From assembly GCF_900156675.1 (NCBI RefSeq), contig NZ_FTOH01000006.1:124001-188000 (forward strand): 64,000 nucleotides of DNA, read 5' to 3'. Of this stretch, positions 19,087 through 28,190 are shown one piece after another. Numbering within the stretch: position 1 is the stretch's first letter; every line of letters begins with the position of its first letter. A program made the position numbers and the translations under genes. Under the pieces are notes generated by a model, which saw only the letters and a list, made by a program, of their open reading frames with translations, was not told the DNA's origin and ran no database searches. The stretch comes from Thalassolituus maritimus. GTDB lineage: Bacteria > Pseudomonadota > Gammaproteobacteria > Pseudomonadales > Oceanobacteraceae.

Positions 19087-19710
19087 TTGAGCCAGTTTTT
19101 TCAGATCCACCCAGAAAATCCTCAGGCACGTCTTGTTAAGCAGGCGGCGGACATAATCCGTGAGGGCGGGCTGGCAGTTATTCCGACAGACTGCGCCTAT
19201 GCGCTGGCCTGTCGCCTGGGCGATAAAGCCGCGACTGAGCGTGTTACAAGGCTGCGCCAGTTAGGATCTAAGCATAACTTCACTCTGTTGTGTCGTGATC
19301 TCTCTGAGTTGTCGACTTTTGCAAAGGTTGATAATACCGAATACCGGTTGCTCAAATCGCATACGCCAGGGGCATTTACCTTTATCCTCCCGGCAACCCG
19401 TGATGTACCTCGCCTGTTGATGCATCCTAAAAAGCGGACGATAGGTATCCGTGTTCCGGATAACGCGATTGCGATGGCGCTGCTTGAAGAAATCGGCGAA
19501 CCTCTGATGACGAGTTCGCTGATCATGCCCGGAGATGAGCTACCTCTTTCTGACCCGTATGACATCCGCGCCACGCTGGAGCATCAGCTGGATGTGGTCA
19601 TTGATGGTGGTTTCTGCGGTTTTGAAGCGACGACCGTCGTCGATATGACCGGAGACGTTCCTGAGATCGCACGTCAGGGCGTGGGCGATGCCAGCGCCTT
19701 TGCCGAGTAA
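19087..19710 (+). CDS. Sua5/YciO/YrdC family protein (YciO-like)
   Basis: A 207-aa protein with the family nucleotide-binding pattern: GGLAVIPTDCAYALAC at about residue 28, a KHNFTLLCRDLSEL segment, and PGAFTFILPATRDVP. The family includes the threonylcarbamoyl-AMP synthase (TsaC/YrdC), which makes the t6A precursor. The tail after the core and the variant N-terminus match YciO, whose in vivo role in t6A synthesis is uncertain. The start is TTG 19087, supported by GAAGGA six bases upstream. It follows the PHP gene by 38 bases. Confidence 0.83.
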   Translation: MSQFFQIHPENPQARLVKQAADIIREGGLAVIPTDCAYALACRLGDKAATERVTRLRQLGSKHNFTLLCRDLSELSTFAKVDNTEYRLLKSHTPGAFTFILPATRDVPRLLMHPKKRTIGIRVPDNAIAMALLEEIGEPLMTSSLIMPGDELPLSDPYDIRATLEHQLDVVIDGGFCGFEATTVVDMTGDVPEIARQGVGDASAFAE

Positions 19711-19751
19711 ATTAAGTAAGTAATCCGCAGGTTACCGGCCCTGTGACTCAC

Positions 19752-19770
19752 CGGTTAAAACCGCTATCAT
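19752..19770 (+). promoter_or_regulatory. Candidate -10 element and small palindrome upstream of trpS
   Basis: CGGTTAAAACCG (19752-19763) is an inverted repeat with a two-base centre. It abuts TATCAT (19765-19770), a plausible -10 hexamer about 40 bases before trpS. No good -35 was found, so this is a weak call. Confidence 0.3.
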
Positions 19771-19810
19771 TGCGCCCTTTACGATTGAACGGATGTAACG
19801 GGTTCTTCCA

Positions 19811-20827
19811 ATGAGCAAACAGCGTGTTTTAACCGGTATCACGACCACCGGGACTCCCCACCTGGGTAATTATGTCGGTGCTATTCGTCCGGCGATTGAA
19901 GCCAGCCGCGATACCAATAACGAGTCCTTCTACTTCCTTGCTGACTTCCATGCGCTGATCAAGTGCCAGGACCCTGCAGCTGTCCATCAGTCGACTAAAG
20001 AAATTGCCGCCACCTGGCTGGCTCTCGGACTGGACACAGATAACGCCGTATTCTATCGCCAGTCTGACATCCCTGAGATTCCGGAACTGACCTGGGTGCT
20101 TAACTGCGTGTGCGCGAAAGGGCTTATGAACCGTGCTCACGCTTATAAAGCTGCTGTTGATGCCAATGTTGAAGAAGGTGAGGACGCGGATAAAGCCATT
20201 ACCATGGGGCTGTTCAGTTACCCTGTTCTGATGGCGGCGGACATCCTGATGTTCGGTTCAAACAAGGTACCTGTCGGTAAGGATCAGATTCAGCACGTTG
20301 AAATGGCCCGTGATATGGCGCAGCGCTTCAACCATATCTACTGCAAGAAAGAGCCATTGCTCACTTTGCCGGATTATCAGGTGGACGAAGACAGTGCCAT
20401 TCTGCAGGGGTTGGATGGTCGTAAAATGAGTAAAAGTTACGGCAATACCATTCCTCTGTTTTTGCCAGAAAAGAAGCTGCAGAAGCATATCAATAAGATT
20501 AAAACCAACCTGCTTGAGCCGGGTGAGCCAAAAGATCCGGATACATCAGCCGTGTTCCAGATCTGGAAAGCGTTTGCGACTCAGGAGCAGACCGCTGAAA
20601 TGCGTCGTGCTTTCGAGGAAGGTATTGGTTGGGGCGATGCCAAGAAGAAACTCTTTGCACTGATCAATGAAGAAATCGCCGAGGCCCGCGAGCGCTATGA
20701 AGACCTTCTTGCGCGTCCAGCCGACATTGAGGCTGAGCTTCAAAAGGGAGCTGAGAAAGCGCGTGCCGTCAGCAAGCCTATGCTGGCGCAGGTACGTGAA
20801 GCCATCGGTATTTCCGGTCTCAAGTAA
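19811..20827 (+). CDS. trpS: Tryptophanyl-tRNA synthetase, standard form
   Basis: A 338-aa class Ic synthetase of normal length. The HIGH-like motif is PHLGNY (residues 16-21), the KMSKS loop is intact at 205-209, and the tryptophan pocket segment [13 protein letters not shown] is present. It activates tryptophan and charges tRNA-Trp in the cytosol. There are no cysteines in the C-terminal anticodon-binding region, in contrast to the second TrpRS gene 90 bases downstream. This intact enzyme alone should meet the cell's need for Trp-tRNA. Confidence 0.95.
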   Translation: MSKQRVLTGITTTGTPHLGNYVGAIRPAIEASRDTNNESFYFLADFHALIKCQDPAAVHQSTKEIAATWLALGLDTDNAVFYRQSDIPEIPELTWVLNCVCAKGLMNRAHAYKAAVDANVEEGEDADKAITMGLFSYPVLMAADILMFGSNKVPVGKDQIQHVEMARDMAQRFNHIYCKKEPLLTLPDYQVDEDSAILQGLDGRKMSKSYGNTIPLFLPEKKLQKHINKIKTNLLEPGEPKDPDTSAVFQIWKAFATQEQTAEMRRAFEEGIGWGDAKKKLFALINEEIAEARERYEDLLARPADIEAELQKGAEKARAVSKPMLAQVREAIGISGLK

Positions 20828-20918
20828 TTTTGAGCGGTAGCGGTGGTTACCAGAGCGTGACATCGCTGCCGAGTCAGCGTAAAAACGAATACATAAGAAG
20901 CAAAGAGAGGAAGCAGGC

Positions 20919-22136
20919 TTGAGTACAGTGGATCCGCAGAGGCGGGTGGTTTCCGGAATGCGCCCGACTGGCCCGGTACATCTGGGGCACTATCATGGTG
21001 TTCTGAAAAACTGGGTTAAGTTGCAACACGAGTACGATTGCTTTTTCTTTGTTGCCGACTGGCACGCCCTGACGACCGGTTACGCCTCCCCGGAAGACAT
21101 CGCTTCAAGCACCTGGGAAATGGTGGTTGATTGGTTAGCCGCCGGCGTGAATCCTGGTGCCAGCCATATGTTTATTCAGAGTCGTGTGCCGGAGCAGGCG
21201 GAGTTGCACCTTCTTCTGTCTATGATCACGCCTCTCGCCTGGTTAGAAAGGGCGCCAGCCTATAAAGAGTTCATTGAATCTAACCGGGAGCAGGATAAGG
21301 CCAGTTACGGCGTTCTGGGTTATCCATTACTGCAAAGTGCAGATGTGCTTGCGTACCGGGCTGGTCTGGTGCCGGTGGGGGCGGATCAGACGCCACATGT
21401 CGAACTGGCCCGCGAAATCGCCCGTCGGTTTAATCATCTGTACGGTTCAGAAGAAGATTTTGCTGCCAATGCAGAAGCGGCAATCAGGAAGCTGGGCAAG
21501 AAGACCGGAAAGCTTTATACCGAGCTGCGTCTTGCACACACACGTCACGGCGATACAGAAGCTTTGGCAACGGCTCAGGCGCTGATTCGCGAGCAGAATA
21601 AGCTGACGCTGTCAGATAAAGAGCGACTGCTCGGGTATCTTGAAGGGGACAGTGTAGCCATCCTTCCGGAACCTCAGCATGTGCTGGCAGAGCAGGCGGC
21701 GAAAATGCCGGGGCTAGACGGACGTAAGATGTCCAACACCCACGATAATATTATTCCGCTGAGAGCGGAGCCGGAAACGGTTGAGAAGGCACTCCGTAAT
21801 ATGCCGACAGACCCCAACCGGGTGCGGCTTGCGGACCCTGGTACGCCAGAGGCCTGTGCTGTATGGCAGTTCCATCAGGTTTACACCGAAGGGGCTGAAC
21901 TCATCGAAGTGCACGATAAGTGCAGCAGTGCTGGCTGGGGTTGTATTGAATGTAAACAATGCGTTGCTGACAAGATCATTGCTCAGCAAGCACCGATCAG
22001 ACAACGGGGCCGGGACTTCGAAGAGAACATTGACCTGGTGCACAGCATCATCGCTGAAGGTACAGAGCGTGCTCGGGATGCTGCCCGGGCAACGTTAGAA
22101 GAAGTACGTGATGCGATGGGCTTAGCCTATCGCTGA
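20919..22136 (+). CDS. Second, divergent tryptophanyl-tRNA synthetase with a [4Fe-4S]-type cysteine motif
   Basis: A 405-aa TrpRS paralogue. The HIGH-like motif is VHLGHYHG (HLGH at 21-24). The second signature is KMSNT (270-274) instead of KMSKS. An insertion of about 60 residues (~180-262) separates the two halves of the catalytic domain. The C-terminal region has Cys313, Cys335, Cys342, Cys345 and Cys348, i.e. C-x21-C-x6-C-x2-C. I recall C-x22-C-x6-C-x2-C for the Thermotoga maritima TrpRS [4Fe-4S] cluster that contacts the anticodon. The start is TTG 20919 with AGAGGA upstream; a GTG at 20928 is possible. It stops 7 bases before scpA. Likely active, but a specialised or regulatory role alongside trpS is possible. 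Confidence 0.9.
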   Translation: MSTVDPQRRVVSGMRPTGPVHLGHYHGVLKNWVKLQHEYDCFFFVADWHALTTGYASPEDIASSTWEMVVDWLAAGVNPGASHMFIQSRVPEQAELHLLLSMITPLAWLERAPAYKEFIESNREQDKASYGVLGYPLLQSADVLAYRAGLVPVGADQTPHVELAREIARRFNHLYGSEEDFAANAEAAIRKLGKKTGKLYTELRLAHTRHGDTEALATAQALIREQNKLTLSDKERLLGYLEGDSVAILPEPQHVLAEQAAKMPGLDGRKMSNTHDNIIPLRAEPETVEKALRNMPTDPNRVRLADPGTPEACAVWQFHQVYTEGAELIEVHDKCSSAGWGCIECKQCVADKIIAQQAPIRQRGRDFEENIDLVHSIIAEGTERARDAARATLEEVRDAMGLAYR

Positions 22137-22143
22137 GATCACT

Positions 22144-22986
22144 ATGGAAGAAAACGGATCAGAGAAAACCAGTAAAGCCCGTCAGAGCGAAATGCCGTTT
22201 GCACTCGTGCAGGGGCAGCCAATGACGCAACTGCCACTCGATCTGTATATTCCGCCAGACGCTCTGGAAATTATCCTTGAACAGTTTGAAGGGCCGCTGG
22301 ATCTGCTGCTCTATCTGATCCGTAAACAGAATCTCGATATCCTTGAAGTGCATGTCGCGGATATTGTTGAGCAGTACATGCAATACATCAGTATGATGCA
22401 GGCCCTGCAGCTCGAACTTGCCGCCGAATACATGGTAATGGCGGCCATGCTGGCCGAAATTAAGAGCCGGATGTTACTGCCGAGGCAAAAAGCCGAGGGA
22501 GAGGATGGCGAAGAAGAAGACCCGAGAGCTGAACTGATTCGCCGCCTGCAGGAGTATGAGCGTTTCCGTACTGCAGCGGAGCAGATTGATGAGCTTCCCC
22601 GGCTTGAGCGAGATATCTTTGTCGCTGATGTTGATGCTCCGGACAGAATTCAGGAGCGTATTCACCCTGAGGTCGATATGCGCGAAATCATGCTCGCTAT
22701 GGCAGCGGTTATGCGTCGGGCAGAGCGCTTTGAACATCATGAGATTGAGCGCGAGCAGCTCTCAACCCGTGAGCGAATGGCTGATATTCTCGAAAAACTG
22801 AAAGGCGGGCATTTTGTTCCTTTCAGTCAGCTGTTTGCGCCGGAGGAGGGTAAGCTGGGCGTTGTGGTCAGTTTTTTGGCAATACTAGAGCTGATCAAAG
22901 AGCGCTTACTCGACCTTGTTCAGCATGAGGTGCTCGGCGTGATACATGTGAAATTGAGGGGTACGGATGAGCACGCCACCGCTTAA
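22144..22986 (+). CDS. scpA: Segregation and condensation protein A
   Basis: A 280-aa kleisin. After a ~35-residue variable N-terminus comes the family hallmark EQFEGPLDLLLYLIRKQNLDI, then an ADIVEQYMQYI helix, EYMVMAAMLAEIKSRMLLP, and a C-terminal winged-helix region (FSQLFAPEEGKLGVVVSFLAILEL). ScpA bridges the SMC heads together with ScpB in the condensin-like SMC-ScpAB complex that organises the chromosome. No smc gene is in the window. The 20-base overlap with scpB is typical of coupled translation. Confidence 0.95.
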   Translation: MEENGSEKTSKARQSEMPFALVQGQPMTQLPLDLYIPPDALEIILEQFEGPLDLLLYLIRKQNLDILEVHVADIVEQYMQYISMMQALQLELAAEYMVMAAMLAEIKSRMLLPRQKAEGEDGEEEDPRAELIRRLQEYERFRTAAEQIDELPRLERDIFVADVDAPDRIQERIHPEVDMREIMLAMAAVMRRAERFEHHEIEREQLSTRERMADILEKLKGGHFVPFSQLFAPEEGKLGVVVSFLAILELIKERLLDLVQHEVLGVIHVKLRGTDEHATA

Positions 22987-23860
22987 GAATATACTGGAAG
23001 CAGCCATGATGGCCGCAGGCGCGCCATTGTCTGTTGAGCGGATGAAAACCCTGTTTGCGGAAGGTATGGAGCCGACATCCTCTGAGCTTCTTGATGCGAT
23101 AGTTGAACTGCGCAAAGACCTTCTCGGACGTGGAATAGAGGTGTCAGAGGTCGCTTCTGGCTTCCGTTTGCAGGTCCGTACAGAGACAGCACCGTTTGTT
23201 GCCCGTCTCTGGGAAGAGAAACCGCAGCGTTATTCACGGGCTTTGCTTGAGACACTGGCCCTGATCGCGTACCGTCAGCCGGTTACTCGTGGGGACATTG
23301 AAGATGTCCGTGGTGTCGTGGTCAGCAGTTCTACGATCCGCACACTGCTGGAGCGGGACTGGGTTCGTGTTGTCGGGCATCGTGATGTGCCTGGTCGCCC
23401 GGCCATGTATGCCACTACGAAAGAGTTTTTAGACTATTTTGGCCTTCAGTCGCTGGAGGATCTGCCATCTTTAATGGAGATTCGCGAACTGGAAGACACC
23501 AGTCGTCGGCTTGAGCTGGGCGATGATGCCGAAGCACGCCGGCCAACGCCTGACCGGTATGACTTTACCAGTGATGAAGAACGAGAAGAACGCGGCGCCG
23601 AAGTACTCAGTCAGACTGAGGATGACCTGGCGGCGGCCTCGGCACTGGTTGATAAAGTAGAAGATAACGTATTCGAACCGGTAGAAGGCAAACCCGGTAA
23701 AGGAGAGCCGCGCAAGGTCCGCGATCTTGGGCAGATCTTGCAGCGACTCGAAGAACAGCATTCTTCCGCGGAGGAGACCACGGAAGAGAATGACGAAACA
23801 CAACGCAGTGACGAACATGATGATGTCACTGCTCAGGAAAAAGAATCTGACAATGAATGA
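22967..23860 (+). CDS. scpB: Segregation and condensation protein B
   Basis: A 297-aa protein. The first ~190 residues are the two winged-helix domains of ScpB ([48 protein letters not shown], and the [23 protein letters not shown] block). The remaining ~100 residues are an acidic, low-complexity tail rich in Glu, Asp and Ser, longer than in Gram-positive ScpB. ScpB dimers bind ScpA in the SMC complex. It overlaps scpA by 20 bases and rluB by 8 bases, so the three are one translationally coupled unit. Confidence 0.94.
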   Translation: MSTPPLKNILEAAMMAAGAPLSVERMKTLFAEGMEPTSSELLDAIVELRKDLLGRGIEVSEVASGFRLQVRTETAPFVARLWEEKPQRYSRALLETLALIAYRQPVTRGDIEDVRGVVVSSSTIRTLLERDWVRVVGHRDVPGRPAMYATTKEFLDYFGLQSLEDLPSLMEIRELEDTSRRLELGDDAEARRPTPDRYDFTSDEEREERGAEVLSQTEDDLAAASALVDKVEDNVFEPVEGKPGKGEPRKVRDLGQILQRLEEQHSSAEETTEENDETQRSDEHDDVTAQEKESDNE

Positions 23861-24686
23861 GCGTATTCAGAAATTACTGTCGCTGACAGGTGTCGCCTCC
23901 CGTCGTGAAGCTGAACGCTGGATAGCAGACGGTCGTGTAACGGTGAATGGTGAGCGGGCTAAGCTCGGAGACCGAGCGGGGCGCAACGATGATATCCGCG
24001 TTGATGGCCGTGCGGTATCTGTTGAAGAAGCAGGGGTTAATACCCGTGTGATCGCCTACAACAAACCCGTTGGTGAAGTCTGTACCCGTGATGACCCTGA
24101 AGGTCGACCGACCGTTTTTGATCATCTGCCGAAAACAAAGAATGAGCGCTGGATCAATGTCGGCCGCCTGGACATCAATACCAGCGGTCTGTTGCTTTTT
24201 ACTACCGACGGAGAGCTTGCGAATAAGCTGATGCACCCTTCGAGTGGTGTCGACCGCGAATACGCCGTACGAGTACGTGGTGACGTTGATCAGGATATGA
24301 TCAATCGCCTGAAAGAGGGCGTGTTGCTCGAAGACGGCATGGCCAGCTTTACCGACGTTCGTTATTTTGATGGCGAAGGTCAGAATAAGTGGTATCACGT
24401 TGTTCTTATGGAAGGCCGTAACCGGGAAGTGCGTCGACTCTGGGAAAGCCAGGAAATTACGGTCAGCCGCCTGAAGCGTGTTCGTTATGGTTGTATCTTT
24501 ATGCCAGCGAATGTCCCGGTCGGTACCTGGGTCGAGCTTGGGCAAAAAGAAGTGAACGATCTGTATGATCTGGTGGATCTGCGTCGTCGTACAGTGAAGA
24601 AGTTTGTTGGCAAAGAAAAAGAGCAGTATCTACGCCAGATGCGTCGCCAGAAAGTTCGCCAGACTGCGAGTCGCAGAAAGCGCTAA
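23853..24686 (+). CDS. rluB: 23S rRNA pseudouridine(2605) synthase
   Basis: About 277 aa from ATG 23853 (the open frame starts at 23727 inside scpB). It has an N-terminal S4 RNA-binding domain ([21 protein letters not shown]) and the RsuA-family catalytic domain with the active Asp in [18 protein letters not shown]. An [12 protein letters not shown] motif and a basic C-terminal tail ([20 protein letters not shown]) follow. It isomerises U2605 of 23S rRNA. It is the last gene of the PHP-to-rluB run and is followed by a bidirectional terminator. Confidence 0.94.
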   Translation: MNERIQKLLSLTGVASRREAERWIADGRVTVNGERAKLGDRAGRNDDIRVDGRAVSVEEAGVNTRVIAYNKPVGEVCTRDDPEGRPTVFDHLPKTKNERWINVGRLDINTSGLLLFTTDGELANKLMHPSSGVDREYAVRVRGDVDQDMINRLKEGVLLEDGMASFTDVRYFDGEGQNKWYHVVLMEGRNREVRRLWESQEITVSRLKRVRYGCIFMPANVPVGTWVELGQKEVNDLYDLVDLRRRTVKKFVGKEKEQYLRQMRRQKVRQTASRRKR

Positions 24687-24712
24687 TCGAGCCTCAGGTT
24701 CGCGCCAACCAG

Positions 24713-24741
24713 AAAAAAGCCGTGCAATGCACGGCTTTTTT
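24713..24741. terminator. Bidirectional intrinsic terminator between rluB and the diguanylate cyclase gene
   Basis: GCCGTGC (24719-24725) and GCACGGC (24729-24735) form a 7-bp stem with a 3-base loop, flanked by AAAAAA on the left and TTTTTT on the right. It can terminate both convergent transcripts. Confidence 0.9.
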
Positions 24742-24752
24742 AATCGGCTTAT

Positions 24753-25739
24753 TCAGTGCCCATTAGCCTCCTGGTTTGGCTCTGGGCTAGGCTCCTCACT
24801 GACATCGCCCTGTCGGGTGTACTCGATATCAAGATCACTGATAACCCGGTTGCGACCGCTGTCCTTGGCAACATACAGCGCTGTATCGGCCCGAGATACG
24901 AGCTCTTCGGTATCATCGCTTGGCTGCAGTGTTGCACAACCAATACTGGCGGTGACCTGCAACTTGTCTTTTTTACCTGCAAAGGACAGCTGGCCAATGC
25001 CCATGCGAACGCGTTCGGCAATGCGTAAAGCGCCCGACTGATCTGCATTGCTGAGCATGATCAGAAACTCTTCACCGCCGTAGCGAAAACACATGTCGGT
25101 CTGGCGAATGCAGCCGGTCATGGCTTTAACGGCTTCTTTCAGTACTTTATCACCCATGCTGTGGCCAAACTCGTCGTTCACTTGCTTGAAGTGATCAAGG
25201 TCGAGCATCAGCACCGAGAGAGGTTGGTCGTGACGTTTGGAGAGTTCGACTTCGCGACTCAATGTTTTATCGAGCGCTACCCGGTTGCCGGCACCAGTGA
25301 GAGGGTCGCGGAAGGCAGCAGCTAATGCTTCATGGTATCGAAGCGCATTGCGCAACGGATAGACCAGTGTCGTCATTAAGCCTTCTATATTAGCGAGTTC
25401 ATGTTCGCGGAAGCGAGTAGAGCGATGGAACGTCATATCACCCATGTAATCCTGTTGTGTCTGAAGTCGGTAGTTCGCGGTGTGCAGGCTGTTGCGCCCA
25501 ACCGCTATTGTCGTATTGGTGGGCTCATGATGAAACGTCAGGCCGTCGACCAGAACCGCTTGCTGAATTTCTTCGAGAAAGATCTCGAGTAACTGACCTA
25601 ATTCGAGCGTGGTCTGCAACTTGCCAGACAGGCGTAACAGCACCTCAGGGCGGATATCCGGTCGGGGTGCCAGATCCCCGAAAGGTGTAATGACCTTGTC
25701 GTCTCGCAGTTCCGCTCTGCCATTCATTGGGCTGACCAT
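24753..25739 (-). CDS. Diguanylate cyclase (GGDEF domain)
   Basis: A 328-aa protein. The C-terminal half is a GGDEF domain: DPLTGAGNR, LDLDHFKQVNDEFGHSMGD, and the active motif GGEEF at residues 221-225. RQTD precedes GGEEF by five residues, matching the product-inhibition I-site RxxD. It should make cyclic di-GMP and be feedback-controlled. The N-terminal ~135 residues are a soluble GAF-like sensor without recognised ligand residues. There is no membrane segment, so it is cytosolic. It converges on rluB; a 14-bp palindrome lies about 80 bases upstream of its start. Confidence 0.92.
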   Translation of the reverse strand: MVSPMNGRAELRDDKVITPFGDLAPRPDIRPEVLLRLSGKLQTTLELGQLLEIFLEEIQQAVLVDGLTFHHEPTNTTIAVGRNSLHTANYRLQTQQDYMGDMTFHRSTRFREHELANIEGLMTTLVYPLRNALRYHEALAAAFRDPLTGAGNRVALDKTLSREVELSKRHDQPLSVLMLDLDHFKQVNDEFGHSMGDKVLKEAVKAMTGCIRQTDMCFRYGGEEFLIMLSNADQSGALRIAERVRMGIGQLSFAGKKDKLQVTASIGCATLQPSDDTEELVSRADTALYVAKDSGRNRVISDLDIEYTRQGDVSEEPSPEPNQEANGH

Positions 25740-25797
25740 GAGCTACCTCATACATTGGTGATATCAATGTGAGGGAATAAGCGATTTCTGTGCCATA

Positions 25798-25829
25798 GTT
25801 TTAAAATCTTAAAAGTTGTTTTAAAACAA
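25798..25829 (-). promoter_or_regulatory. AT-rich palindromic repeat upstream of the diguanylate cyclase gene, possible operator
   Basis: TTGTTTTAAAACAA (25816-25829) is a perfect 14-bp palindrome. GTTTTAAAA also occurs at 25798-25806, 20 bases away, as a direct repeat of its core. The site lies 60-90 bases upstream of the start codon at 25739, within a 203-base gap to yciK. Repeated symmetric sites suggest binding of a dimeric regulator; its identity is unknown. Confidence 0.35.
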
Positions 25830-25942
25830 TAGGTTATAAGATTTTTGGAAGTGGAGTGAAATTTAACGCCAGTTCATTGACGAAAAAAGCGGCAAAACTG
25901 AGCCAAATTGATGACTAAGTATGCCGCCCGGAAGGATGTCGT

Positions 25943-26686
25943 TTATTTTTGCTGAGCATCCAGGCTCTGCCCGTGCGTTCCTATTGAGGCTGGGCTCATC
26001 AGATGCAGGTAGAGATCCATGATTTCTGAGGCTGGTTTGACCGTCGCAGGGTTCTCTGCAGGATACGCTGCCGCCCGCATGCCGGTGCGTGTGGCGCCCG
26101 GGTTGATGCAGTTGACGCGAATATCACTGGTATTCTCAAGTTCTTGTGCAGCGACCTGCATCAGGCCTTCTGTTGCAAACTTGGAGACAGAATACGCACC
26201 CCAATAGGCTCTGCCTTCACGCCCTACGCTGCTGGTGGTGTAGATCAGCGATGCGTCTGCGGGGGCTTCGCGGAGAAGAGGAATCAGGTGCTTAGTCAGT
26301 AGGAACTGGCCGTTGACGTTGATTTTCATTACTTTCTGCCAGGTGTCCCAATGATAATTGTCGAGCATGGTGCGTTGCCCGAGAACCGATGCATTGAGTA
26401 ACGCGCCGTCGAGATGCCCGAAGTGCGAGCCGATAAGCTGAGCCAGCTCGACAAAGAGGCTTTCGTCCTCTGATGCAAGGTCAAAAGGCAGTACGGCAGC
26501 CTGAGGCAGGCCTTCGGCTTCTATCAGGTCGTAGGTGTCATTCAGAGCCTCTTCCGTACGACCGAGCAGCAGAACCGTCGCGCCAGCTCTGGCGTATGTC
26601 AGGGCGGCTTCGCGGCCGATACCGTAACCACCGCCTGTCACTAATATGACGCGATTCTTTAATGTTTGCTCTTTATCTGCGGTCAT
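25943..26686 (-). CDS. yciK: YciK-type short-chain dehydrogenase/reductase
   Basis: A 247-aa SDR. The NAD(P)-binding motif TGGGYGIGREAALTYARAG is at about 16-34. The catalytic residues are Ser in TTSSVGREGR and Tyr/Lys in YSVSKFA, and NASV replaces the usual NNAG. The pattern matches YciK, an oxidoreductase with no firmly known substrate. It ends the ubiG-mupP-yciK series on the minus strand, a neighbourhood shared with Pseudomonas. Confidence 0.88.
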   Translation of the reverse strand: MTADKEQTLKNRVILVTGGGYGIGREAALTYARAGATVLLLGRTEEALNDTYDLIEAEGLPQAAVLPFDLASEDESLFVELAQLIGSHFGHLDGALLNASVLGQRTMLDNYHWDTWQKVMKINVNGQFLLTKHLIPLLREAPADASLIYTTSSVGREGRAYWGAYSVSKFATEGLMQVAAQELENTSDIRVNCINPGATRTGMRAAAYPAENPATVKPASEIMDLYLHLMSPASIGTHGQSLDAQQK

Positions 26687-26754
26687 TTTCTGATTTCCGT
26701 TTGATTCTTTGATAACTCGTAAGGGTTCTGGGCGGCAAGAGTGGCAACTGCCGG

Positions 26755-27411
26755 TCAGGCTTTGCCGCTCAGAAGGGCCGTAATTTCATATGGATCGTTG
26801 ACGTAATGGTCGGCTTGCCATGCTTGAGGATCTTCTGATTCTTCTATATAGCCAAATAGAGCGGCGATGCTTGTCATGCCCGCTGCTCTGGCGGCTTCGA
26901 TATCGCGGATATGATCGCCAACATACCAGCAGGAAGATGGCTGAACCTCCATCATAGATGCACACAGCAACAAGCTGTCCGGGGCTGGCTTGGTTCTTTG
27001 AACATCTTCAGGGCACACGACGAACTTACACGCCAGTGGCATCCTCTCCAGAAGCAGGTCGGTGTAGAGCCGTGGTTTATTCGTGACGATACCCCAAGGA
27101 ACAGAACCTTGTTCCAGTTTATTGAGTAGCTCAGAGAACCCTTTAAACAGCTGAGCTTTGTCGCCTACGGTGTTCTCGTAGCGATCCAGCAAGCGTTGAC
27201 GGTAGTCCTGAATATCCGGGTGGCTCCGGTCTATCTCCCAGGTAAGGCAGGCCAGTGCAACTCCACCGTTGCTTACCTGCTCGCGGATCGTGGAATCAGC
27301 GAGCGCGGGCAGGCTTTCTTCCTCACGTAGAGAGTTCACGACATTGAAGAAATCTAAGGCCGTATCGACCAGGGTGCCGTCAAGATCAAACAGAACAGCT
27401 TCGGGTGTCAT
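26755..27411 (-). CDS. mupP: HAD phosphatase, probably N-acetylmuramic acid 6-phosphate phosphatase
   Basis: A 218-aa HAD hydrolase of the phosphoglycolate-phosphatase type. Motif I is [10 protein letters not shown] (nucleophile Asp9, acid/base Asp11), motif II is in GIVTNKP, motif III Lys in [10 protein letters not shown], and motif IV in [16 protein letters not shown]. By sequence alone Gph cannot be excluded. The position directly after ubiG (4-base overlap) and before yciK is the place of Pseudomonas MupP, which dephosphorylates MurNAc-6-P in cell-wall recycling. The mupP call therefore rests on context. Confidence 0.8.
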   Translation of the reverse strand: MTPEAVLFDLDGTLVDTALDFFNVVNSLREEESLPALADSTIREQVSNGGVALACLTWEIDRSHPDIQDYRQRLLDRYENTVGDKAQLFKGFSELLNKLEQGSVPWGIVTNKPRLYTDLLLERMPLACKFVVCPEDVQRTKPAPDSLLLCASMMEVQPSSCWYVGDHIRDIEAARAAGMTSIAALFGYIEESEDPQAWQADHYVNDPYEITALLSGKA

Positions 27412-28127
27412 GCGTCTTCCCGGCGGGTCGCAACGAGATAGTTCACGTCCACGTCCTGATCCTTGAGGCTGTATTCCTGCGTCAGCGGGTTATAGATCAT
27501 GCCTGTCATATCAAGCACCGAGAGATCTGCCGCACGGCACCAACGCGTCAGTTCGCTGGGTTTGATGAATTTATCGTAATCGTGCGTTCCTGCAGGAAGC
27601 ATGCGCATGATGTACTCAGCGCCAATAATGGCCATTGCGTAGGCTTTCGGATTTCGATTAATAGTCGAGAAAAATACCATGCCTCCTGGTTTTACCAGTT
27701 TGTAGCAGGCCTGAATAATCGATGCTGGATCTGGCACGTGCTCAAGCATTTCAAGGCAGGTGACTATGTCGAACGAGGCAGGCATTTCTTCGGCGAGTTG
27801 CTCAACCGGTATTTGTTGATACTTCACACTGACGCCGCTTTCAAGTGCATGCAGCTTAGCGATATTCAGAGGCGCTTCCCCCATATCAATACCGGTTACA
27901 TCTGCGCCGCGTTGCGCCATGGCTTCACTGAGGATGCCGCCGCCACAGCCGACATCCAGTACCTTTTTACCCGCGAGAGAGGCGTGACGGTCAATGTAAT
28001 TGGTACGCAGCGGGTTGATGTCGTGCAGTGGTTTGAATTCACTCTCACGATCCCACCAACGGGAGGCGAGGGCCTCAAACTTAGCAACTTCTGCACGATC
28101 TACATTCAGTTTTTTTAGTTCAGTCAT
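27408..28127 (-). CDS. ubiG: Ubiquinone biosynthesis O-methyltransferase
   Basis: A 239-aa class I methyltransferase. The early [25 protein letters not shown] segment is diagnostic of UbiG. The SAM motif is [25 protein letters not shown], followed by [12 protein letters not shown] and [13 protein letters not shown]. It carries out both O-methylations of the ubiquinone ring. It overlaps mupP by 4 bases (ATGA) and follows the MTA/SAH deaminase gene on the same strand. Confidence 0.96.
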   Translation of the reverse strand: MTELKKLNVDRAEVAKFEALASRWWDRESEFKPLHDINPLRTNYIDRHASLAGKKVLDVGCGGGILSEAMAQRGADVTGIDMGEAPLNIAKLHALESGVSVKYQQIPVEQLAEEMPASFDIVTCLEMLEHVPDPASIIQACYKLVKPGGMVFFSTINRNPKAYAMAIIGAEYIMRMLPAGTHDYDKFIKPSELTRWCRAADLSVLDMTGMIYNPLTQEYSLKDQDVDVNYLVATRREDA

Positions 28128-28190
28128 AATATGTCCGCTGTTCTGTTACGCGTTAAGACCCGGCTCTGATATGCCCTTTGGTGGCATGTC

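Noticed and set aside
20919-22136. Second trpS as a pseudogene
   Set aside because: The frame is intact over 405 codons, and the catalytic HLGH and KMSNT motifs and a good SD are kept, so it is more likely a functional paralogue.
23874-24545. 223-codon minus-strand frame
   Set aside because: Fully antisense to rluB, without an RBS or domain.
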